Made by a program: the position numbers and the translations under genes. Source: Treponema sp. (GTDB lineage: Bacteria; Spirochaetota; Spirochaetia; Treponematales; Treponemataceae). From it: 64,000 bases of DNA. The stretch covers positions 62,001-126,000 of the forward strand of contig JAKSTP010000001.1 in assembly GCA_024402505.1 (NCBI GenBank), in the 5' to 3' direction. Positions 1 through 8,209 of the stretch are shown piece after piece. The first letter of the stretch is position 1; each line of letters begins with the position of its first letter. The notes beneath the pieces are model-generated. The model had not been told where the DNA came from. It did no database searches and saw only the letters and a list, made by a program, of their open reading frames with translations.

Positions 1-1
1 T

Positions 2-985
2 AAGTTCATGGCTTGAAGGAAGATTTTCACTCTGCTTTTTTGCGTGTTTTTTCTGGACTGCAAGAAGAAAGAAATTGGCAATAGAAAGAACAGGCAGCAT
101 GGCAAGTACCGCAATGATTTTTGCATTTTTTATCCACACAATGCTTGCATAACAGCCGAAAATAAATACCAGTATGAAGGCCACAGAAAGAATAAAGAAA
201 CCTACATTGTTTTTATTGTTCTTCTTCCTTTTCTGGTTTTCCAGAAGCTGGTCCTGTAAATCAAGGATGTTCTTTCCAAGTAAGGTGATTTCTTCATGTA
301 GTTTTGAAAGTTTCAGATTTTTTTCTTCCCTCTGTTTTTCAAAACCGAAAACTTCCCTTTCTTCCTTTTCAAGATCCTTAATTTCACCTTCCAGCCTGTC
401 AATTGACTTATTGGAAGAACTTCCCCTCTGGCTCTTAAGCGATGAAAGTTCTTTTTCAAGGACTTTCATTACTCTGTCAAAGTTGGCCATATCATCAGAA
501 TCTTCCAGAAGGCCGTTTAAGTGACTTGTAATGCTTGAAGTGAGTTCCGGATTTTTTTTGGCAGCCTGATTTCCAGAAATAAAAACGCTTCTTTCAAAGC
601 TGTCCATATCAAGGCCAAAAAGTTCTTCTCCAGGGTTTTCACTAAAATCTGATGATTCCCGGAGTGTGTTTTCATCAAAAAGGCGGAAAGTATCTTCTTT
701 GGGTTTTTCTCCAAAAAAACGTTCAATCCTGTAAGTTTTTCCCCCTGTTTCAAAAACCAGGTTACCTCCAACCGGCCCATTTGCAAAGGAAAGGTATTTT
801 TTTCTGTCGGTAAATTCGTTTCCCGTGGTGTACTTCATGCCGTAAAACATGGCTTTTATAAAGGAACACAAGGTTGATTTTCCCCAGCCGTTTTCTTTTG
901 TAATCTGATTAAGCCCATCCTGAAATTTTATACTTTTCTTTGAAAAGGTACCAAAGTTTTCGATATAAACAGAAACTATCTTCAT
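2..985 (-). CDS. YhaN/SbcC-like ATPase, N-terminal part (cut by window edge)
   Basis: Partial gene: the ATG is at 985 and the frame runs off the left edge after about 328 codons. A Walker A variant, ENGWGKST, lies at residues 31-38 after an opening typical of RecF/SMC-family ATPases (MKIVSVYIENFG). A coiled-coil stretch follows (around 165-255), then two hydrophobic segments (about 258-312) before the cut. A membrane hairpin inside the coil fits YhaN-type proteins better than classical SbcC. It is coupled to the upstream nuclease by a TAATG overlap, the YhaO-YhaN (Mre11-Rad50-like) gene order. Likely role (inference): ATPase partner in DNA end processing, possibly at the membrane. The C-terminal half is not visible. 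Confidence 0.8.
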   Translation of the reverse strand, partial: MKIVSVYIENFGTFSKKSIKFQDGLNQITKENGWGKSTLCSFIKAMFYGMKYTTGNEFTDRKKYLSFANGPVGGNLVFETGGKTYRIERFFGEKPKEDTFRLFDENTLRESSDFSENPGEELFGLDMDSFERSVFISGNQAAKKNPELTSSITSHLNGLLEDSDDMANFDRVMKVLEKELSSLKSQRGSSSNKSIDRLEGEIKDLEKEEREVFGFEKQREEKNLKLSKLHEEITLLGKNILDLQDQLLENQKRKKNNKNNVGFFILSVAFILVFIFGCYASIVWIKNAKIIAVLAMLPVLSIANFFLLAVQKKHAKKQSENLPSSHEL

Positions 986-2016
986 TAAAAATCCTCCCGG
1001 CCGGCAAGAAGAGAAAGGCCTGTATAAATCACCTGATGTTTTTCCTCTTCTGGAAGATCCATTTTTTCTACTGTGCGGACAAACTCGCCTTTAAGGGAAA
1101 TGTCGTTCTTGTATTTTTTATAATCAATTTCAAAATCAAGGCTGTTTTTCAGGCGGAAAAAGAAAAAGCGGTCCTCAAAAAGTTCAGAAAGGCCTTTTAC
1201 ATCAATTACGCTGTCTTCAGTTACAGAACCTGTTAATTCCACTTCCACAATATCTTTAGAAGGAATTTCTTTTAAAAGCAATGAAAGCTTTTCCCTCATG
1301 GAATTAAAATCTGTTTTTCCAGAAAAGCCCGTCTTTATTTTATGAATAGAGCGCTTTGCAAAGGGTACAAAACTATGTTCAAGTTTTTTCCCATCTATTT
1401 CAAGAAGTACAAAACCCTTTTTCCCGCTTTCATCAAATCCTCTTCCTTCAAGGCAGCCAGAATAACACCACTTTCCCCGGCCCAGAAGTTCACCTGTTTC
1501 ATAACTATGAAGATGTCCTAAAGCAAGGTAATCAATATTTTTGGAAAGTAATTTTAAATCTATGTCAGAATTAATATCACCGTGAAGAGTCAGAATATTT
1601 AAGGTGCTGTCAGAAAAACTGAAGGAAGGATTTCCCGAAATGCAGATTCTCTTATCATCAAGATAAACAACTTTTGAAGAATCTTTTCCAAGCACAACAA
1701 GGTTCTTAAGATCTTCTGCCATGGCTTCAAAGTTCTGGTCTTTATCGTGATTTCCTTTTGTATAAATAAAAAGAATTTTACTGTTTTCCCGGATTACAGA
1801 AAAAACCTGCTGCTTTATGCGTTTTTGAGCTGAACCTGCCGTATCAAAAAGATCCCCTGCAATAATGATGGAAGAAACTCCGTTTTTTGCAGCATATTCT
1901 GTCATGGAAATAAAAGTCTGCAGAAGTTCTGCTTTTCTTACCCCGGCCTTCTGGAGTGAAAAGTGAGTTTCCATGGCGCTGTCCAGATGAAGATCTGCGG
2001 TGTGAATAATTTTCAT
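985..2016 (-). CDS. YhaO/SbcD-like DNA exonuclease (metallophosphoesterase)
   Basis: A 343-residue calcineurin-like phosphoesterase of the Mre11/SbcD/YhaO class. The metal-binding motifs are in order: DLHLD near the N terminus (D8, H10), GDLFD, GNHD, HGD and GHLH. The C-terminal 150 residues resemble the capping region of this family. It is expected to hold two Mn ions and to act as a nuclease on DNA ends together with the ATPase encoded immediately downstream (1-base overlap). It begins 1 nt after the HEAT-repeat gene stop, so it is probably co-transcribed and translationally coupled. No Shine-Dalgarno sequence is obvious. SbcD is the alternative name; the partner's membrane hairpin favours YhaO. 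Confidence 0.85.
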   Translation of the reverse strand: MKIIHTADLHLDSAMETHFSLQKAGVRKAELLQTFISMTEYAAKNGVSSIIIAGDLFDTAGSAQKRIKQQVFSVIRENSKILFIYTKGNHDKDQNFEAMAEDLKNLVVLGKDSSKVVYLDDKRICISGNPSFSFSDSTLNILTLHGDINSDIDLKLLSKNIDYLALGHLHSYETGELLGRGKWCYSGCLEGRGFDESGKKGFVLLEIDGKKLEHSFVPFAKRSIHKIKTGFSGKTDFNSMREKLSLLLKEIPSKDIVEVELTGSVTEDSVIDVKGLSELFEDRFFFFRLKNSLDFEIDYKKYKNDISLKGEFVRTVEKMDLPEEEKHQVIYTGLSLLAGREDF

Positions 2017-2017
2017 C

Positions 2018-3511
2018 TTATTTTGAGGAATCTTTATCCTCTTCTTCCTGCTCGCCTACAAGTCGGATAGCACGGCGTTTTGTGGCACTTTCTTTTTTAT
2101 CTTTTGCAAGTTCTTCTACTTTTGGCTTTACACTGTTCCATTTTTTGTTCTGATACATATCAAGTCCAAGACTTACAGTAGATGAATCCTTGCTTTCAAG
2201 AAATTTCAAACAGATTTCGTCAAAAGAGTCGTCGCAGTATTTTGCAAGGGCCTTTCCAATGGCGTATCGGAGGTTCTTCTTTTTGTCATCTTTTACAACA
2301 GCTTCTGCAAGTTCAAGAATTTCTTTTTTTCCTGTGTAGCCGGCTTTCAAAAGTTCTTCCACAATCTTAGCCTTGCTTGAATCCCCTGCCTTTTTATCTT
2401 CAATAACCGAAATAAGATATTCATTGCCCTCTTTTGTGTTCAGGGCTGCAAGAGCTTCAATGCATTTTTTCTTAACACTGTCTTCTGTATCATTTTTTGC
2501 ACGGTAAATAAGATAAGGAACGCTGTCGGTAATTTCCATCTTCTTTACAGTTTCAACGGCCTCGGTGCGAACTTTTACATGATCATCACGGACAGCTTCA
2601 ATAATTACACTGATTGCATCAACTGTATCCGGGAAATTTGAAAGACCTTTTAATACATAAACACGAAGGTTTGGATCACTTTCTTCAAAAAGATCCACAA
2701 GCACGGGAACACTTTCAAGCTTTTTCATATTTCCAATGGCTTCACTGGCGTACATGCGCACAAAAAGGTTTTCATCTTCGTTCTGGGCAATTTCGCACAG
2801 TCTTTCCCAGGTTTCAATTGCCTGCATTTTTCCCAAAGTTCGCATAAGGCTCTGGCGCTGGGCATCTGACAAATCATCCCGGTCAAGATATTCAACCAGG
2901 AAAAGTGCTTCTTCAGATCCGCCAATTCCACCCAAAGCAAGCAGTGCTTCATTGAAGTATTTTTCATCCTCATTTTCAATCATGGTGATTACAGGAGGAA
3001 CTGCATTCTTACATTTTACTTCGGAAACGTACTGAAGACAGGCCGAAACAAGGGAATTTTTAGTATCAAAAGGATCGTTGAGAATTTCACAGGCGTAATC
3101 TGCAACACAAGGATCTTCAAGTTTTTTAAAATAATTGATGATTTTTTCTTTTACGTCGGTGCTTTTTGTTACCTGAAAAAGATCGTAAATGTCATCAGCA
3201 AAACGGGGATCATCATTTTCAATAAGTTTATTGATTAATTCTGCAATTTCAGTGGCAACACCGTATTTAATTGTGCTCTGATATTTTCCAACAGTTTCAT
3301 CGTTTTCATCTTTTTCTGCAGCTTTTGAAGCCTTTTCCTTGTCCATTGGTTTTGGACGGCAAGGTTCCGGGATTTCAGCAAGTCCGCCTCTTGCAGCAAC
3401 AAGGGAAGTTTCTTCTTCAATAATTACTTCGTCAGAAAAATCTTCTTCAAGGGAAAAAGCAAACGGCGAGGAAATTAGCAGCAAAGCAAAAACAAAGATA
3501 ATCTTTTTCAT
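2018..3511 (-). CDS. exported HEAT-repeat protein
   Basis: About 497 residues. The N terminus is a signal peptide (KK, hydrophobic core, likely cleavage after AFS), so the product should be periplasmic. The rest is acidic and helical, with repeated 30-40 residue HEAT-like units such as SVPVLVDLFEESDPNLRVYV and DSVPYLIYRAKNDTEDSV, spread over about residues 80-480. HEAT arrays are protein-binding scaffolds; no catalytic motif is seen. An in-frame ATG at 3517 would add two residues, but 3511 gives better spacing from the TTGAG upstream. It lies in the lptFG-tgt operon, 14 nt after tgt. The function is not known. Confidence 0.8.
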   Translation of the reverse strand: MKKIIFVFALLLISSPFAFSLEEDFSDEVIIEEETSLVAARGGLAEIPEPCRPKPMDKEKASKAAEKDENDETVGKYQSTIKYGVATEIAELINKLIENDDPRFADDIYDLFQVTKSTDVKEKIINYFKKLEDPCVADYACEILNDPFDTKNSLVSACLQYVSEVKCKNAVPPVITMIENEDEKYFNEALLALGGIGGSEEALFLVEYLDRDDLSDAQRQSLMRTLGKMQAIETWERLCEIAQNEDENLFVRMYASEAIGNMKKLESVPVLVDLFEESDPNLRVYVLKGLSNFPDTVDAISVIIEAVRDDHVKVRTEAVETVKKMEITDSVPYLIYRAKNDTEDSVKKKCIEALAALNTKEGNEYLISVIEDKKAGDSSKAKIVEELLKAGYTGKKEILELAEAVVKDDKKKNLRYAIGKALAKYCDDSFDEICLKFLESKDSSTVSLGLDMYQNKKWNSVKPKVEELAKDKKESATKRRAIRLVGEQEEEDKDSSK

Positions 3512-3525
3512 ATGCATCTCAAGTA

Positions 3526-4659
3526 TTAAACGCCCTGGTGATAGTTTTCGAGGAATTCCAGTCTGTACTGTTCAAAACGGTCTTCCTCAATGGCGGCCCT
3601 GATTTCCTTTACCATGTTGTTCAGGAAATAAAGGTTATGGTAAGAAGCAAGAATTGAACTTAAGATTTCCTGCTCTTTGAAAATGTGGCGGAGGTAACTT
3701 CTGGAATATGTACGGCAAACCTTGCAGTTACAGGTTGGATCCAGAGGACCTGCATCGTGAATAAAACGTTCCTGCTTAATGGAAAGTGGACCTTTTTTTG
3801 TGAAATAAGATCCGTTTCGTGCGTTGCGGGTTGGAAGAACACAGTCGAACATGTCTATACCAGCCTGAACTGCATCAAGAATATATTCCGGAGTACCAAT
3901 TCCCATTACGTATTTAGGTTTATCTTCACGAAGCCACTCATTAGTATAATTCATAACTTGGGTAAAAGTTTCATGAGGTTCCCCAACAGAAAGACCACCA
4001 ATGGCAATTCCAGGAAGATCAATTTCATTTACAAATTCTGCCGATTCTTTTCGAAGGTCTTCAAAAAAGTTTCCCTGTACAATTGGGAAAAGTACCCCCT
4101 CATATCCTTCTTCAACAGCTTTTTCCCACTGTCCTTTGGCCCGAACAAGCCAGTCCTTTGTAATGCGGAGAGCCCTTTCTGCTTCCTTTCGTTCAACACC
4201 GTAGCCGGAACAAACGTCCAGCTGCATCTGAATGTCGGAATTAAGTTTTACCTGAGTATCAACAACATTTTCCGGTGTAAAAAGATGACGGCTTCCATCA
4301 ATATGGCTTTGAAATTTTACCCCTTCTTCTGTGATTTTACGGAGTTTTGAAAGGCTGAAAACCTGAAATCCACCTGAATCAGTAAGGAAATTTTTCTTCC
4401 ACTGGGAAAAACCGTGAAGTCCCCCCATTTCCTTTACAATGTCGGCACCTGGTCTAAGATAAAGATGATAGGTATTTGCAAGGATGATTTCAAAATCAAT
4501 TTCTTCAAGAAAATCTTTTGGCATAGCTTTTACAGTAGCATTTGTTCCAACTGGCATAAAAACCGGGGTTTTAACATCACCGTGAGCCAGATGAAGAACT
4601 CCAGTGCGGGCCTTGCTCAAAGCATTTTTGTGTTTAATATCAAATATATTCTTTGCCAT
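3526..4659 (-). CDS. tgt: queuine tRNA-ribosyltransferase
   Basis: Tgt, 377 residues, the normal bacterial length. It exchanges G34 of GUN-anticodon tRNAs (Tyr, His, Asn, Asp) for preQ1 in queuosine synthesis. Diagnostic features are DSGGFQVFSL in the substrate pocket, GIGTPEYI, FDCVLPTRNARNG containing the nucleophilic aspartate, and the zinc site CNCKVC followed by a distal histidine. An AAGGA Shine-Dalgarno sequence sits 7 nt before the ATG. It follows lptG by 21 nt in the same transcript. The next queuosine enzyme, QueA, is encoded about 8 kb away in the ruvAB operon, so the pathway is split between two operons here. Confidence 0.97.
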   Translation of the reverse strand: MAKNIFDIKHKNALSKARTGVLHLAHGDVKTPVFMPVGTNATVKAMPKDFLEEIDFEIILANTYHLYLRPGADIVKEMGGLHGFSQWKKNFLTDSGGFQVFSLSKLRKITEEGVKFQSHIDGSRHLFTPENVVDTQVKLNSDIQMQLDVCSGYGVERKEAERALRITKDWLVRAKGQWEKAVEEGYEGVLFPIVQGNFFEDLRKESAEFVNEIDLPGIAIGGLSVGEPHETFTQVMNYTNEWLREDKPKYVMGIGTPEYILDAVQAGIDMFDCVLPTRNARNGSYFTKKGPLSIKQERFIHDAGPLDPTCNCKVCRTYSRSYLRHIFKEQEILSSILASYHNLYFLNNMVKEIRAAIEEDRFEQYRLEFLENYHQGV

Positions 4660-4680
4660 AATTAAATCCTTGAATCTATT

Positions 4681-5757
4681 TTAAGTTCTTGAATATCTTA
4701 AAAGTATTATACTAAGTATCGTAAATAATATCACGGGAATCCATGCGCCGCTGAAGGCAGTAATGTAGCCGAATTTTGCCAGAAGCATGGTGACCATCTG
4801 GGTAACATAAAAAAGAACTGCGGCAGAAATGGAAGAAGCAAGGCTTACAAGCAGAACATTTTTCTTGGTTTTTCCGGTTAGTCCTATTGAAAGAAAAACT
4901 ACAATAAAAACAATAAACGGAAAAGAAAATTTCTTGTAATAAACCGAAAGTTCTTCATCATGAGGAAGACCTGCCCTTTGAAGATGAGCAATATAAGCCT
5001 TAGCTTCAGTTGTGTTTACTTCTTCAATGGAAACCGTATTGTTGCGGAAGGTTTCGTAAGGTTCATCAATTCGGGCAAGCAGTTCTTCCTGACATTCAGT
5101 TTTTATAAGGGTCTTTCCATCGTGATTGAACTGCTGGCCTCGAGTTAAAATCCAGCGGCCTTCTTCACTACTCCAGGTGGCGCTCTGTGCAAAAATCACC
5201 GATTTAAGGCTTTTATCATCGTTTCTGAAAACCAGGGTTAAATCATAAAGTCGTTTCTGCTTATCAAGATATTCGTTGGCCTTATAAATAATACGTCCCT
5301 GATCTGAAAGGATAACGATTCTGTCATTATTCATGCTTTTTTCTACCCCAAGAACAGTGTTCTGAAGGGTCACTTTCTTTGAATATGTTGGCACCACTAC
5401 TTTATTTTCAAAAAAGAACAAGGCAAAGCTCATGATAAAAGAAAAGATTAGCATTGGCAGTGTAAATCGAAACAGAGAAACACCGCATGAAAAAAGTGCT
5501 TCCAGTTCGTTTCCCGCATAAAGATTGCTAAGAGTAAAGGAACTTGCAAAAAGGATAGCCAGAGGAACTGCATACCAAAGGGTTTTTGGAATGTAATAAA
5601 GCATGATGCGTCCCACGTCCTTTACGGCAACTTCGTTCTGAATAAACTGCCACAGGTTCATCAAAAGATCTACAAGGATCAGCACCATGGAGAAAAAAAT
5701 CAGGGCTCCGAAAAACACCGGAAGAAATTTCTTAAAAATATATTTAATAAGCGTCAT
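4681..5757 (-). CDS. lptG: LPS export-type permease LptG/LptF family
   Basis: About 358 residues of the YjgP/YjgQ permease family (LptF/LptG). It opens with the family's first transmembrane helix after [15 protein letters not shown], has two further N-terminal helices, a periplasmic beta-jellyroll region (about 130-260) and three C-terminal helices. With LptF and the ATPase LptB it would extract lipid or LPS-like molecules from the inner membrane. The start at 5757 is chosen because it overlaps the lptF stop as ATGA and matches the family N terminus; an open frame upstream to 5823 lies wholly inside lptF. Treponemes lack classical LPS, so the substrate here is uncertain. Confidence 0.9.
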   Translation of the reverse strand: MTLIKYIFKKFLPVFFGALIFFSMVLILVDLLMNLWQFIQNEVAVKDVGRIMLYYIPKTLWYAVPLAILFASSFTLSNLYAGNELEALFSCGVSLFRFTLPMLIFSFIMSFALFFFENKVVVPTYSKKVTLQNTVLGVEKSMNNDRIVILSDQGRIIYKANEYLDKQKRLYDLTLVFRNDDKSLKSVIFAQSATWSSEEGRWILTRGQQFNHDGKTLIKTECQEELLARIDEPYETFRNNTVSIEEVNTTEAKAYIAHLQRAGLPHDEELSVYYKKFSFPFIVFIVVFLSIGLTGKTKKNVLLVSLASSISAAVLFYVTQMVTMLLAKFGYITAFSGAWIPVILFTILSIILLRYSRT

Positions 5758-6869
5758 TTTTTTCGTACCAGTATGAGATAGAATACTGCTCCTCCAAATC
5801 CTATGACGAAGTTTGGAAGCCACATCATCCAGAATCCGTCGGCACCGTTTCGGGATGAAAAAATCTGTCCCAGAATCATCATAGCCCAGTAAAGTACGCA
5901 GATTACAATGCCAAGAATAAGTCCAATTGTAGTACCGTTGTGTTTTCCAAAAAGGAAAGCAAGTCCAACGGCCAGAAAAGCAAAAAAGATGGATCCGAAA
6001 GGAATGGAAAATTTTTTGTGGAATTCCATGCGGTATACGTTGAGAGTCCTTTTTCGGATATTCTCCTCACCTTTCATTTTCTGAATCTCTTTTCCAAGGT
6101 CATAGGAAGTCATTTCCCTTGGAGATGTTACTGTGGAGTTTCCAAAAACAGCCGAATCAAAAAGGTTCAGTTTTGAACGGGCACTTTCCAGAAAGTCGTA
6201 GGTATTTTTATTGTCCCTGTCGAAAAATGAAACAACGGAATCATCCATGGAAAGACTCATAAGAACTCCTTCCTCTTTGGATGTAGTAACATCGGCAGGA
6301 CCTGAAACAATAATCCTGTCTTTTCCGTCATCACCCCGGTCAAAAATAACAAGATCTGAAACTTCAGTGCCCTTTACATCACCTATAACCAGAATCGTAT
6401 TATTCATGCGCTTGATGGAATTGCTCTGAAGTTCAACGGCCGGATTTGAAGTAAGTATTTTTCTGTAAAGTTCGTTGTACTTAATGGTAGAAAGAGGCAG
6501 AAGATAATCGTTTACAAAAAAAGATCCAACGGAAATGGCAAGTCCAAGAAAGATTACAGGTCTTAAAACCATGTGATAGCTCTGTCCCGAAGCCCGGAAA
6601 ATAAGTATCTCGTTGTCACTCATCATGCGGCCAAGGCACATCAAAAAACCTACCAGTGTGGCAAATGGAGACGACTGTGCAATAATGGCCGGAAGACAGT
6701 AAGTGATAAGCTGAATTACATATTTTAAAGGCACTCGTTTTTTAAGAATGCTTTCTGCTAAAAGAAGAATCTGGTTTACAAAGAAAACCATGAAAAAAAA
6801 CAGGAATGCAACGAAAAAATAGAGAAAAAGTTCCTTTAGGATGTAACGCAGAAGGACTCGGTTTTTCAG
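5754..6869 (-). CDS. lptF: LPS export-type permease LptF, probable CTG start
   Basis: The second YjgP/YjgQ-family permease. The first ATG in the frame (6791) would cut away half of the first helix. Reading further upstream gives a full family N terminus ([18 protein letters not shown]) with no ATG, GTG or TTG at its head. A CTG at 6867-6869 sits 7 nt after a GGAG and overlaps the dut stop as CTGA, the same geometry as the ATGA lptF/lptG junction. From CTG the protein is 371 residues, a normal LptF length. [12 protein letters not shown] and the [13 protein letters not shown] helix are typical of the family. It forms a heterodimer with LptG. Confidence 0.88.
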   Translation of the reverse strand: MKNRVLLRYILKELFLYFFVAFLFFFMVFFVNQILLLAESILKKRVPLKYVIQLITYCLPAIIAQSSPFATLVGFLMCLGRMMSDNEILIFRASGQSYHMVLRPVIFLGLAISVGSFFVNDYLLPLSTIKYNELYRKILTSNPAVELQSNSIKRMNNTILVIGDVKGTEVSDLVIFDRGDDGKDRIIVSGPADVTTSKEEGVLMSLSMDDSVVSFFDRDNKNTYDFLESARSKLNLFDSAVFGNSTVTSPREMTSYDLGKEIQKMKGEENIRKRTLNVYRMEFHKKFSIPFGSIFFAFLAVGLAFLFGKHNGTTIGLILGIVICVLYWAMMILGQIFSSRNGADGFWMMWLPNFVIGFGGAVFYLILVRKK

Positions 6870-7303
6870 TTTTTTACTCCTGTGTGACCAAAGCCACCTG
6901 CTCCTCTTTCTGTTTCGGAGATGGAATCAACCTTTGAAAATCCAGCCTGAATTACAGGACTTGCAATCATCTGGGCAATGCGGTCGCCGTTTTTGATTAC
7001 AAAAGGTTCTTCTCCAAGATTTGCAAGAATGATTTTTACTTCACCACGGTAATCACTGTCGATGGTACCAGGAGTATTAAGAACAAGGATTCCCTGCTTC
7101 AAGGCAAGTCCCGATCTTGGGCGGATCTGAACTTCGTAGCCTTCCGGAATCTCCATAAAAAGTCCTGTAGGAACTAAAGCCCGTTTTCCAGGAAGAATAA
7201 CCATGTCGTCTTTAATAAAGGCCCGGATATCTGCCCCTGCGCTGCCTGGAGTTTCGTATGAAGGAAGAACTACACCGTCTTCACATTTTATATTGATTGT
7301 CAT
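6866..7303 (-). CDS. dut: dUTP pyrophosphatase
   Basis: Trimeric dUTPase, 145 residues, hydrolysing dUTP to dUMP and pyrophosphate and so keeping uracil out of DNA. All five motifs are present: PGSAGADIR (19-27), RPRSGLAL (61-68), [10 protein letters not shown] (79-88), GDRIAQMI (106-113) and the C-terminal [10 protein letters not shown] (133-142). It heads the dut-lptF-lptG-tgt operon. A GGTGG lies close to the ATG. It is divergent from a uracil-DNA glycosylase gene 84 bp away, so the preventive and repair arms of uracil exclusion share one intergenic region. Confidence 0.96.
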   Translation of the reverse strand: MTINIKCEDGVVLPSYETPGSAGADIRAFIKDDMVILPGKRALVPTGLFMEIPEGYEVQIRPRSGLALKQGILVLNTPGTIDSDYRGEVKIILANLGEEPFVIKNGDRIAQMIASPVIQAGFSKVDSISETERGAGGFGHTGVKN

Positions 7304-7387
7304 TTTTCCACCCGCGGTTAATAAAACCTTCTATATTCTACCATAGAAATCCTTTTTTTTCCATCTGATATATGGTAAACTTGAAGC

Positions 7388-8206
7388 ATGGACGCCAAGG
7401 AAAAATCAGTCATTTTCAATCTGCTCAAAACTGCTTCCCGATACTTTGAAGGATACACAAAGCCTCAGTTTCAGGAAGAACCGGATTTTTCCATAACAGC
7501 TCCTGTTGAAAAACCGGCTGTTGATATTACTCCTATTGAAAACGTTTCTGAACCGGCACCAGCAGTTTCTGTTTCTTCACAAACCATTGCACCTCCACCA
7601 CAGGAGCCTGCCGTCAGCAGCGGAATGAGCCTTGAAGCCATTTACCAGAAAATTGCCCGCTGTACCCGATGCCCACTTGCACGCACCAGAACAAACGTTG
7701 TTCCAGGAGTTGGAGTTTCAAATCCAATGGTTTTAGTTTTAGGTGAAGCCCCTGGCGCCGACGAAGACAGAACCGGCATACCTTTTGTAGGCCCTGCAGG
7801 TCAGCTTTTGGACCGAATGCTTGGTGCCATCAGACTTTCCAGAGACACTAACACCTACATTATGAACACTGTAAAATGCCGCCCTCCAGAGAACCGTAAT
7901 CCAGCACCGGAGGAAATGGACGCCTGCCAGGGATTCATGGAAGCACAGATTAAGCTTTTAAAACCAAAGATGATTCTTTGCGTTGGAAAGGTTGCTGCAC
8001 AAAAGCTTTTGAATTCTGAACAGACAATAGGAAAACTCCGGAACCAGTTTTTTAAATATCAGGATACTCCGGTCCTTGTTACATACCATCCAAGTGCCGT
8101 TCTTCGAAACGAAGGCCTTAAAGGTCCTGTTTGGGAAGATCTTAAACTTTTTGGAAGCGAACTGAAAAAAATCTGTCCTGAATACGCTGCCCTTTTTGGA
8201 GAGTAA
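7388..8206 (+). CDS. uracil-DNA glycosylase, family 4 (iron-sulfur type)
   Basis: 272 residues. The catalytic domain (about 85-270) is a family 4 [12 protein letters not shown] (motif A), a [11 protein letters not shown] stretch, and HPSAVLR at about 234-240 (motif B). The four cluster cysteines are visible: C92 and C95 as CTRC, C164 in KCRPP, and C180. The family excises uracil from DNA. The first 80 residues are a Pro/Ala-rich linker not needed for catalysis. priA follows 3 nt downstream, so the two are co-transcribed. No strong Shine-Dalgarno sequence precedes the ATG. Confidence 0.93.
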   Translation: MDAKEKSVIFNLLKTASRYFEGYTKPQFQEEPDFSITAPVEKPAVDITPIENVSEPAPAVSVSSQTIAPPPQEPAVSSGMSLEAIYQKIARCTRCPLARTRTNVVPGVGVSNPMVLVLGEAPGADEDRTGIPFVGPAGQLLDRMLGAIRLSRDTNTYIMNTVKCRPPENRNPAPEEMDACQGFMEAQIKLLKPKMILCVGKVAAQKLLNSEQTIGKLRNQFFKYQDTPVLVTYHPSAVLRNEGLKGPVWEDLKLFGSELKKICPEYAALFGE

Positions 8207-8209
8207 GCC

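Noticed and set aside
3685-4350. 221-codon frame antisense to tgt
   Set aside because: It lies inside a fully conserved tgt gene and has no motif or ribosome site.
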